The translations under genes were made by a program, and so were the position numbers. DNA of 12,023 nt from DASRHY01 sp046765875 (GTDB lineage: Bacteria; Actinomycetota; Actinomycetes; Propionibacteriales; Kribbellaceae). The stretch lies in contig JBKPSJ010000161.1 in NCBI GenBank assembly GCA_046765875.1, positions 1 through 12,023 of the forward strand. The letters are read 5' to 3'. Of the stretch, positions 6,758-12,023 are shown piece by piece. The first letter of the stretch is position 1. Each line of letters opens with the position of its first letter. The notes under the pieces are model-generated. The model made no database searches. It had not been told where the DNA came from and worked only from the letters and a program-made list of their open reading frames with translations.

Positions 6758-6783
6758 CTGCTCACCCGCCGATCACTCGCTCC

Positions 6784-7022
6784 TCACTGGCTGCCGGTGA
6801 CCGACGCCAGCATTGTTGTCAGATCCGCCTTCTCCGTGTCCGGGCGGTCCTTCCGCCCGAAGAACTTGTCCACCACTGCGACGTATCCGGCCACCTCGGT
6901 GGTGCCGTTCTGCCACCGTTGAGGTCGGCAGTGTACGTCTGCGAGGTCACCTTCTCGACGTCGGTGTAGCGGCAGAAGTGCGAGACCTCGCGTACGTCGG
7001 ACTTGCAGCGCGGGCAGGCCAC
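6784..7022 (-). pseudogene. Small zinc-ribbon protein gene with apparent one-base deletion
   Basis: GTG 7022 follows GGGAGG by five bases and opens VACPRCKSDVREVSHFC, a zinc-ribbon start: C3, C6 and C17 are present but the fourth ligand position is T20, unless H15 serves. After codon 36 (GGT, 6917-6915) this frame becomes Arg/Ser/Trp-rich and stops at about 6819. The frame one base over continues smoothly as WQNGTTEVAGYVAVVDKFFG to TGA 6784, with 38 of 43 codons ending in G or C, against 33 of 36 before the break. One missing base between 6917 and 6915 explains everything and restores a 79-residue protein. It may be a sequencing or assembly error, or true decay. Function unknown; it heads the pair of paralogous membrane-protein genes. 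Confidence 0.6.
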
Positions 7023-7047
7023 GCCGGCCTCCCAACTCTGGACAGGT

Positions 7048-7068
7048 CGTGACGTAGGCGGCGTCACG
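7048..7068 (-). terminator. Inverted repeat between coaE and the zinc-ribbon gene
   Basis: CGTGACG (7048-7054) and CGTCACG (7062-7068) form a perfect 7-base stem with a 7-base loop, 25 bases ahead of GTG 7022 and 53 bases after the coaE stop. No U-tract. It could be a terminator for coaE or an operator for the downstream group. Confidence 0.3.
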
Positions 7069-7121
7069 CGGCTGATGACACGGCCACAATCATTTCGCGG
7101 CGCGGGGTCATGCCGGCTCGG

Positions 7122-7718
7122 TCATACCAGCGCGTCACGCAAGCGCTCCCACAGCTGGCCGACCTCGCGGTCGAGGTCTTCCGGAGTGCCTGAGTTGTCG
7201 ACCACAAAGGCGGCCGCGGCGAGCCGGTCCTCGCGGCTGGCCTGGCTGCTGATCCGTGCCGCCGCCTCGTCCGCGGTCATCCCGCGGCTTCCGGTCAGCC
7301 GTTCCAACTGGACGGCCGGCGGTACGTCGACCACCACCACGGCGTCGAACCGGTCGGCCTGACCGGTCTCGACCAGCAGCGGGATGTCGTGTACGACGAT
7401 CGCGTCCGGCCCTGCCGCGGCCTCGATCGCGGCGGCCCGGGCCCGCACCCGGGGATGGATGATCGCCTCCAGCCGCTTGCGCGCCTCGTCGTCGCCGAAC
7501 ACGATCGCGCCGAGCTTGGGCCGGTCCAGCGCGCCGTGCTCGTTGAGCACCTCCGGTCCGAAGACGCGGACCACCTCGGCGAGACCATCGGTGCCCTGGG
7601 CAACGACCTCTCGGGCCAGCACGTCGGCGTCGATCACCACCGCGCCGAGCGCGCGCAACCGGCGCGACACCTCGCTCTTGCCCGACCCGATCCCGCCCGT
7701 CAGCCCAACCCTCAGCAC
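7122..7718 (-). CDS. coaE: Dephospho-CoA kinase, CoaE
   Basis: Cytoplasmic P-loop kinase that phosphorylates the ribose 3'-OH of dephospho-CoA, the last step of coenzyme A synthesis. 198 residues, normal length. P-loop GGIGSGKS at 8-15; DAD at 30-32 in the nucleotide/CoA region; IIHPRV after the lid helix; VHDIPLLVETG, the characteristic CoaE block; and VVDNSG near the C-terminus. GTG 7718 is chosen because it gives MLRVGLTGGIG, matching other actinobacterial CoaE. The frame is open further upstream (GTG 7727, TTG 7745) but those starts are not family-like. No ribosome site is present, while TAGGGT lies seven bases ahead, so the message is probably leaderless. It follows rpsA as in mycobacteria, yet a terminator separates them. 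Confidence 0.97.
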   Translation of the reverse strand: MLRVGLTGGIGSGKSEVSRRLRALGAVVIDADVLAREVVAQGTDGLAEVVRVFGPEVLNEHGALDRPKLGAIVFGDDEARKRLEAIIHPRVRARAAAIEAAAGPDAIVVHDIPLLVETGQADRFDAVVVVDVPPAVQLERLTGSRGMTADEAAARISSQASREDRLAAAAFVVDNSGTPEDLDREVGQLWERLRDALV

Positions 7719-7725
7719 GCCACGC

Positions 7726-7731
7726 ACCCTA
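7726..7731 (-). promoter_or_regulatory. Putative -10 box for leaderless coaE transcript
   Basis: TAGGGT sits seven bases ahead of GTG 7718 and 19 bases past the rpsA terminator stem. This would give coaE its own promoter, independent of rpsA. No -35 hexamer is evident. Confidence 0.5.
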
Positions 7732-7742
7732 TCGAGGACGGA

Positions 7743-7781
7743 CAAGAAACGGCCCCGCCCTCCCAGCCGAGGACGGGGCCG
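7743..7781 (-). terminator. Rho-independent terminator of rpsA
   Basis: On the minus strand CGGCCCCG-TCC (7781-7771) pairs with GGG-CGGGGCCG (7760-7750): 10 of 11 positions pair around a 10-base loop, followed by TTTCTTGTC. It begins 20 bases after the rpsA stop. The strongest terminator in the window. Confidence 0.85.
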
Positions 7782-7800
7782 ATTCGATGACCGCGGTGGA

Positions 7801-9282
7801 TCAGCCGTTGCCGGTGAGCTTCTCGCGCAGTGCCTGCAGCGCCTCGTCCGAGGCCAGCGCGCCCTCGACCGGGGCGTCGCTCTTCGGCTGCGCCTGCGAG
7901 GAGTACGACGATGCCTCGCCCGCCTCGACGTCGGCCGACTTGGCGTCCTCGATCTGCTTCTTGTGCGCCTCCCAGCGGGCGTGGGCCTCGGCGTACTGCC
8001 GCTCCCACTCCTCGCGCTGCTTGTCGTAGCCGTCGAGCCACTCGCCGGTCTCGGGGTCGAAGCCCTCGGGGTAGACGTAGTTGCCCTGGTCGTCGTATGT
8101 CGCGGTCATGCCGTACAGCGTCGGGTCGAAGTCGTCCGACACCGGGTCGACACCCTCGTTGGCCTGCTTCAGCGACAGCGAGATCCGGCGCCGCTCCAGG
8201 TCGATGTCGATGATCTTGACCATGACGTCGTCGTTGACCTGGACGACCTGCTCGGGGATCTCGACGTGGCGCTCGGCGAGCTCGGAGATGTGCACCAGGC
8301 CCTCGATGCCCTCCTCGACCCGCACGAACGCGCCGAACGGCACCAGCTTGGTCACCTTGCCGGGCACGATCTGGCCCATCTGGTGGGTCCGGGCGAACTG
8401 CTGCCACGGGTCTTCCTGGGTCGCCTTCAGCGACAGCGAGACCCGCTCGCGGTCCATGTCGACGTCCAGCACTTCGACGGTGACCTCCTGGCCGACCTCG
8501 ACGACCTCGGTCGGGTGGTCGATGTGCTTCCAGGACAGCTCGGACACGTGCACCAGGCCATCGACACCGCCCAGGTCCACGAACGCACCGAAGTTGACGA
8601 TGCTGGACACAACACCCTTGCGGATCTGGCCCTTCTGCAGCTGGGTGAGGAAGTTCATCCGCACCTCGGACTGCGTCTGCTCCAGCCAGGCTCGGCGGGA
8701 CAGCACGACGTTGTTGCGGTTCTTGTCGAGCTCGATGATCTTGGCCTCGATTACCTGGCCGACGTACGGCTGCAGATCGCGCACCCGGCGCATCTCCACC
8801 AGCGACGCCGGGAGGAAGCCGCGCAGGCCGATGTCCAGGATCAGGCCGCCCTTGACGACCTCGATGACGGTGCCGGTGACGACGCCGTCCTCCTCCTTGA
8901 TCTTCTCGATCGTGCCCCAGGCCTTCTCGTACTGGGCGCGCTTCTTCGAAAGGATCAGACGGCCTTCCTTGTCCTCCTTCTGGAGGACCAGGGCCTCGAC
9001 ATGATCGCCGACGTGGACGACATCGTTCGGGTCGACGTCGTGCTTGATCGAGAGCTCACGCGACGGGATGACACCCTCGGTCTTGTAACCGATGTCGAGC
9101 AGGACCTCGTCCCGGTCCACTTTGACGATGGTGCCCTCGACGATGTCACCGTCGTTGAAGTACTTGATGGTCTGATCGATCGCCGCGAGGAAGTCTTCCT
9201 CCGACCCGATGTCATTGACCGCTACCTGCGGGGTGGTGTCCGTCGTTGCGGGGTCGAGAGGTGCCTCGATGCTGGCCGTCAT
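7801..9282 (-). CDS. rpsA: 30S ribosomal protein S1
   Basis: RNA-binding protein of the small ribosomal subunit that helps load structured mRNA. 493 residues with four S1 (OB-fold) repeats at about 44-114, 131-197, 218-287 and 304-373, the last two carrying the typical FGAFV strand (231-235, 316-320) and GLVHVSEL/GLVHISEL. Four rather than six repeats is the actinobacterial form. The tail (about 375-493) is acidic and disordered with a conserved YDDQGNYVYPEGFD block (396-409) and ends LREKLTGNG, like the mycobacterial protein. ATG 9282 gives MTASIEAP, close to the mycobacterial start; GGAG lies ten bases ahead. The frame stays open 47 codons further upstream to ATG 9423. It has its own promoter and a strong terminator. 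Confidence 0.98.
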   Translation of the reverse strand: MTASIEAPLDPATTDTTPQVAVNDIGSEEDFLAAIDQTIKYFNDGDIVEGTIVKVDRDEVLLDIGYKTEGVIPSRELSIKHDVDPNDVVHVGDHVEALVLQKEDKEGRLILSKKRAQYEKAWGTIEKIKEEDGVVTGTVIEVVKGGLILDIGLRGFLPASLVEMRRVRDLQPYVGQVIEAKIIELDKNRNNVVLSRRAWLEQTQSEVRMNFLTQLQKGQIRKGVVSSIVNFGAFVDLGGVDGLVHVSELSWKHIDHPTEVVEVGQEVTVEVLDVDMDRERVSLSLKATQEDPWQQFARTHQMGQIVPGKVTKLVPFGAFVRVEEGIEGLVHISELAERHVEIPEQVVQVNDDVMVKIIDIDLERRRISLSLKQANEGVDPVSDDFDPTLYGMTATYDDQGNYVYPEGFDPETGEWLDGYDKQREEWERQYAEAHARWEAHKKQIEDAKSADVEAGEASSYSSQAQPKSDAPVEGALASDEALQALREKLTGNG

Positions 9283-9435
9283 GTGGTGGGGTGCTCCGTG
9301 GACTGTTTGGTCGTTTCCGGGTGCGTACAGGCCGTTGGATCGCACCGATGCCGACCGATCACCTACCACTGCCGACTCCCCTGCGAGCACGAGCCTGCTC
9401 CGTCCGAGGTCGTGCGGGCCCATAGCGCATCTGAC

Positions 9436-9465
9436 AGGATACGTGGTTCACGAGGCACAGAGCAA
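9436..9465 (-). promoter_or_regulatory. Putative rpsA promoter
   Basis: TTGCTC (9465-9460), an 18-base spacer and TATCCT (9441-9436) give a good housekeeping-sigma match, the best in the window. Start of transcription is expected near 9429, leaving a leader of roughly 147 bases before ATG 9282. Confidence 0.6.
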
Positions 9466-9469
9466 CCTA

Positions 9470-9495
9470 GAGCACCCGATGCACTGCGGGTGCCC
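9470..9495 (-). terminator. Hairpin upstream of the rpsA promoter, likely end of the MFS/APH transcript
   Basis: Minus strand GGGCACCCG (9495-9487) and CGGGTGCTC (9478-9470) form a 9-base stem with one G-U pair and an 8-base loop, ending four bases before the rpsA -35 element and 124 bases after the APH-family stop. No U-tract; terminator role is inferred from position. Confidence 0.45.
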
Positions 9496-9619
9496 GCCAG
9501 AGTAGCCCCTGGGGGCCAGGTCAGCCATCTGCTGCCAATCAATGTACGACGCCGACCGCCGTTTTGCGCGGCAATCTCAGCCTGTGCCATGTCGACATTC
9601 CCGCCACGCACGGACCCGA

Positions 9620-10507
9620 TCAGGCGAAGTCGAGCCGTCCGGCGGCGAGGCCGGCAGTGTCCGCCGTTGCACGGAGTACATCCAGCGCGGCGTCGGCGAC
9701 CGGGTTCTGCCCGGCCCGTCCAGCCAGCTCGATCAGCGCCCACAGATCCGCCGCACGTGCCCGGCGTACGACCTGATCGTCGACTCCCGGTACCCGGTCG
9801 CGTACGACACCCAGCACAGCACCGGCCAGCGCCGCGTCGTCGCAGAAGCGCAGCAGGTTGCCCAGGTCCGCGTACGGCGAGCCGGCATGCGCGAACTCCC
9901 AGTCGACCAGTCCGGTGATGGTGGCGGTCTCGGGGTCGACCAGCAGGTTCTTCGGGTTGAAGTCGCTGTGGACCAGGCAGACCCGGTCGGTCTCGGCGGC
10001 CAGGTCGTCCGCCTCGTCGAGGACACCGCCGAGCCGATCGGCCTGCCGGTCGTTCAGGGCGGGAGCGTTGGCGGCGTACCACTGGCGCAGGTCGCCGGGC
10101 GGGAACGGACGGACCGTCAGGTCGCTGCCCTCGAACAGTCCGGACTCGAGGAAGGGCATACCGCTCAGCCGGGCCAGCAGGTCGCCGAGTTGCTCGCCGA
10201 CCCGCCGGCGCTGCCGGTCGTCGGCCTCGCGGAGGAAGAGTTCCAGGTTGACCCCGGGCAGCCGCTCGGTCAGCACGTACGGCGGTCCGTCGCCGGTCGC
10301 TTCCGGCTTGACGTCGAGCACGCGCGGGACCGGCAACAGCCCACGTACCAGCCGTAGCAACGCCATATCGACAGCCGCTCGGGCCGGCTCTCGTACATAG
10401 ATCCGCAACACCGCTTCCTCGCCGGCCGCGCCGACGGCATACGTTTCCCCGCCGTACCCACCTGTCAGCGGTACGGCGCTGGCAGCCACCGCTTCCCAGC
10501 CATCCAC
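9620..10507 (-). CDS. APH-family phosphotransferase (aminoglycoside phosphotransferase-like kinase)
   Basis: Cytoplasmic small-molecule kinase of the APH/choline-kinase fold, 295 residues. The catalytic Brenner motif is intact: LVHSDFNPKN (178-187) with D182 as the base and N187 as Mg ligand. GLVDWEFAHAG (199-209) supplies the second metal-binding Asp, D202, followed by SPYADLGNLLR. The N-lobe has a Gly-rich GGYGGETYAV loop (16-25) and AVLRIYVRE (32-40), though the expected Lys is an Arg (R35). The family phosphorylates antibiotics, but also homoserine, choline and sugars; the substrate cannot be read from sequence. GTG 10507 is chosen since GGAGG lies about nine bases ahead. It starts 32 bases after the MFS stop, so the two are very likely cotranscribed. 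Confidence 0.9.
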   Translation of the reverse strand: MDGWEAVAASAVPLTGGYGGETYAVGAAGEEAVLRIYVREPARAAVDMALLRLVRGLLPVPRVLDVKPEATGDGPPYVLTERLPGVNLELFLREADDRQRRRVGEQLGDLLARLSGMPFLESGLFEGSDLTVRPFPPGDLRQWYAANAPALNDRQADRLGGVLDEADDLAAETDRVCLVHSDFNPKNLLVDPETATITGLVDWEFAHAGSPYADLGNLLRFCDDAALAGAVLGVVRDRVPGVDDQVVRRARAADLWALIELAGRAGQNPVADAALDVLRATADTAGLAAGRLDFA

Positions 10508-10539
10508 CCGCCCGATCCTCCCATCACTCGCGGGGGTGG

Positions 10540-11763
10540 TCAGTTCAAGCGGAGTTGGTGGCGAAGAGCGGCCGGGGCGATGATCGGGACCCCGATCAGG
10601 CAGCCGAGGCAGGTGACCACGAGCGCCGGACGCAGGCCGATCAGTTCGCCCAGCAGGCCGCCGAACAGGCCTCCGAACGGGCCCGGGCCCCACTCGATCA
10701 GCCGGGCCACACCGCCGACCCGGCCGAGCAGTTCGGGTGCGATCGTCTGCTGGAGCAAGGTGGCCCGGACGATGATCAGGTAGACGACGCCGAGCCCGAT
10801 CAGGAACTGCCCGAACGACAGCATCCCGATCACCACCGGGTCCGGACCGGTCGCCAGCGGGATCAGAAGGTTGCCGCCGAGCAGGACCGATGCGAGTACC
10901 GAGGTCCAGGTGGTGCCGAAGTGGCGGCTGACCGGTGTCGCCAGCAGTCCGGCGAGCAGCGGACCGAGCGAGCTCAGTACCGCGACCAGCCCGATCTGCG
11001 CCGGCGACAGGCCGAGCACGTCCACTGCGTACAGGATGTAGAGCGCGAGCACCGCCCACTGGAAGAAGTCGAAGGCGCCCTTCCCCACGGTGAGCGTGAA
11101 CACCCCGCGCTGCCGGACGAACGCCGACCAGCCCTCCCCCAGCGACAACCGGAAGCCATTGCCACGGGCCGGAGCCGGGTCGTCGCGCCGCCCGGCGATC
11201 TGCAGCACGGCCGCGGCGAGGAACGACACCGCGTCAACCAAGACGGCGTACGGCGCGGTCAGCACCTGCACCAGAACACCGCCGAGCCCCGGCCCGGCCA
11301 CGGCGGTGACCGAGTCGCTGAGCGCGACACTGCTGTTGGCCGCCGTGAGCTGGCGGCGATCGGTGACGAGCACCGGGATGTACGCGGTGTGTGCTATCCC
11401 GTACGCAAGTGCCATGCCGCCGACCGTGAACGTGACGACGTACATCTGCGGCATGCGGAGTACGCCGAGCGCCGCAGCGAGCGGGATCGTCCCGATCAGC
11501 AGGCCTTGGCCGAGGTTGCACCACACCATCAGGGATGCCCGCCGGACCCGGTCGACCAGGACGCCGAGGAACAGTCCGAGCACCAGGCTCGGCGCGGCCT
11601 CCAGCGCGGTCAGCGCCCCCATCTGGGCCGGGCCGGCGTCGAGCAGCAGAACGGCGGTCAGCGGGATGGCCAGCTCGCTGACCTGCGTGCCGGCGTTCGA
11701 CAGCACCTGCGCGACCCAGAAGGCCGCGAACGGGCGGTTACGCCACAGCGGCACCGTCGCCAT
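10540..11763 (-). CDS. MFS transporter, EntS/MefA-like exporter
   Basis: 407-residue major facilitator protein with about 12 hydrophobic segments in two halves split by a polar loop near 190-215. Cytoplasmic motif A-like GVLVDRVRRA (67-76) follows segment 2, and TIAPELLGRVGGVARLIEWGPGP (340-362) is typical of the EntS/macrolide-efflux (MFS_3) group, which uses proton antiport to export drugs or siderophores. Substrate unknown. ATG 11763 has no ribosome site; TACCGT eight bases ahead suggests a leaderless message. It is the first gene of a pair with the downstream APH-family kinase. Such a pairing of export and modification resembles resistance cassettes, but that is inference. A perfect 15-bp inverted repeat occupies the upstream intergenic region. 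Confidence 0.94.
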   Translation of the reverse strand: MATVPLWRNRPFAAFWVAQVLSNAGTQVSELAIPLTAVLLLDAGPAQMGALTALEAAPSLVLGLFLGVLVDRVRRASLMVWCNLGQGLLIGTIPLAAALGVLRMPQMYVVTFTVGGMALAYGIAHTAYIPVLVTDRRQLTAANSSVALSDSVTAVAGPGLGGVLVQVLTAPYAVLVDAVSFLAAAVLQIAGRRDDPAPARGNGFRLSLGEGWSAFVRQRGVFTLTVGKGAFDFFQWAVLALYILYAVDVLGLSPAQIGLVAVLSSLGPLLAGLLATPVSRHFGTTWTSVLASVLLGGNLLIPLATGPDPVVIGMLSFGQFLIGLGVVYLIIVRATLLQQTIAPELLGRVGGVARLIEWGPGPFGGLFGGLLGELIGLRPALVVTCLGCLIGVPIIAPAALRHQLRLN

Positions 11764-11771
11764 GAGCGATC

Positions 11772-11777
11772 ACGGTA
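11772..11777 (-). promoter_or_regulatory. Putative -10 box for leaderless MFS transcript
   Basis: TACCGT lies eight bases ahead of ATG 11763; no ribosome-binding site and no clear -35 hexamer are present. Confidence 0.4.
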
Positions 11778-11825
11778 CGTCGCGGCGCCCGTCCGGGTCC
11801 CGCGATTTACCCCAGGGCGTCCCGA

Positions 11826-11912
11826 CCTGCGGTCAGAATTGCCGGCCGGCCGCGGGAGTGCGGCCCCATCCGCGCCCGGCCCAGCCCCGGCCCGGCGAAT
11901 TCTGACCGCAGG
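11826..11912. repeat. Perfect 15-bp inverted repeat flanking a GC-rich core
   Basis: CCTGCGGTCAGAATT (11826-11840) and AATTCTGACCGCAGG (11898-11912) are exact reverse complements; beyond one unpaired G (11897) the match continues for five more bases (GCCGG/CCGGC) toward the 57-base, almost pure G/C centre. It lies between the MFS gene and a possible divergent gene. Two inverted copies of a regulator site, or a large cruciform/hairpin, are both possible. Confidence 0.8.
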
Positions 11913-11929
11913 ACCGTACGGTTGCGGAC

Positions 11930-11957
11930 GTGGACAGTGTTGTCAGCCGTCGCACCC
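11930..11957 (+). CDS. Possible first codons of a divergent leaderless gene, cut by the contig end
   Basis: GTG 11930 follows TACGGT (11917-11922) by exactly seven bases, the same arrangement as uvrB and coaE. Nine codons (VDSVVSRRT) can be read before genomic sequence ends at 11957. No product can be assigned. Confidence 0.3.
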
Positions 11958-12023
11958 CTGTCTCTTATACACATCTGACGCTGCCGACGACTTGTGGGGG
12001 GTGGGGGGGGGGGGGGGGGGGGG
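11958..12023 (+). other. Sequencing artefact: Nextera transposase adapter plus poly-G
   Basis: 11958-11990 is the exact reverse complement of the 33-base Nextera read-1 transposase adapter: the 19-base Tn5 mosaic end CTGTCTCTTATACACATCT, then GACGCTGCCGACGA. Five bases (CTTGT, perhaps index sequence) follow, then G to the end (11996-12023) apart from T at 12002, as expected from no-signal cycles on two-colour Illumina instruments. None of this is chromosomal. Confidence 0.98.

Larger units (their letters stand above)
9283..9619. other. 337-base intergenic region between the APH-family gene and rpsA
   Basis: Holds a hairpin (9470-9495), a promoter-like pair (9436-9465) and a presumed rpsA leader of about 147 bases. 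Two ATGs lie right at the predicted transcript start: ATG 9430 opens a 23-codon Arg-rich frame ending at 9359, and ATG 9423 is in frame with rpsA. Nothing recognisable is encoded in 9496-9619. Confidence 0.6.

Noticed and set aside
9448..9528. 26-codon frame with three cysteines (QCIGCSRLLC) upstream of rpsA
   Set aside because: No ribosome site, and it overlaps the predicted hairpin and rpsA promoter; no support that it is translated.
7384..9918. 844-codon plus-strand open frame across coaE, rpsA and part of the APH-family gene
   Set aside because: Antisense shadow of three recognised genes; no recognisable protein and no sensible start site.
11958..11976. Tn5 mosaic end, suggesting a Tn5 insertion
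   Set aside because: It continues into the synthetic Nextera read-1 adapter and then poly-G, so it is library-preparation DNA, not a transposon in the genome.
11996..12023. Long G-run as a G-quadruplex or telomere-like repeat
   Set aside because: Homopolymer directly after an adapter is the standard no-signal artefact of two-colour sequencing.

Overview
The window comes from a high-G+C actinobacterium. Evidence: strongly G/C-biased third codon positions, several GTG starts, an RpsA that closely follows the mycobacterial form, and apparent leaderless promoters (a TANNNT box 7-8 nt before the start codon). The rpsA / coaE / uvrB neighbourhood is the known actinobacterial arrangement. A Kribbella- or Nocardioidaceae-like source is my guess only. 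No mobile element, CRISPR array, tRNA or rRNA was seen.

Layout. 1-1051 (-): a TerC-family Mn-type membrane transporter cut by the window edge. It is preceded by a yybP-ykoY manganese riboswitch (about 1083-1194) whose 3' strand can pair either with its own 5' strand or with the terC Shine-Dalgarno. 1355-1699 (-): an MmcQ/YjbR-fold protein. 1700-1932: a divergent intergenic region with three tandem 20-bp repeats. 1933-2382 (+): a group II truncated globin. 2477-4600 (-): uvrB. 4688-5743 and 5810-6757 (-): two tandem paralogous single-pass membrane proteins of unknown function. 6784-7022 (-): a small zinc-ribbon gene with an apparent one-base deletion. 7122-7718 (-): coaE. 7801-9282 (-): rpsA with a terminator behind it. 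9620-10507 and 10540-11763 (-): an APH-family kinase downstream of an MFS exporter. 11764-11957: an intergenic region with a perfect 15-bp inverted repeat and perhaps the first codons of a divergent gene.

The last 66 bases (11958-12023) are not genomic. They are the Nextera/Tn5 transposase read-1 adapter read-through followed by a poly-G run, so the contig truly ends at about 11957.

Functional reading. The core is a housekeeping block (translation, CoA synthesis, nucleotide excision repair). Into it sits a three-gene group (zinc ribbon plus two paralogous membrane proteins with a shared CX7C-containing extracytoplasmic domain); this is the best candidate here for something undescribed. uvrB, coaE and the MFS gene each appear to have their own leaderless promoter, so the same-strand genes are probably not one simple operon. 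TerC control by Mn is the clearest regulatory circuit.
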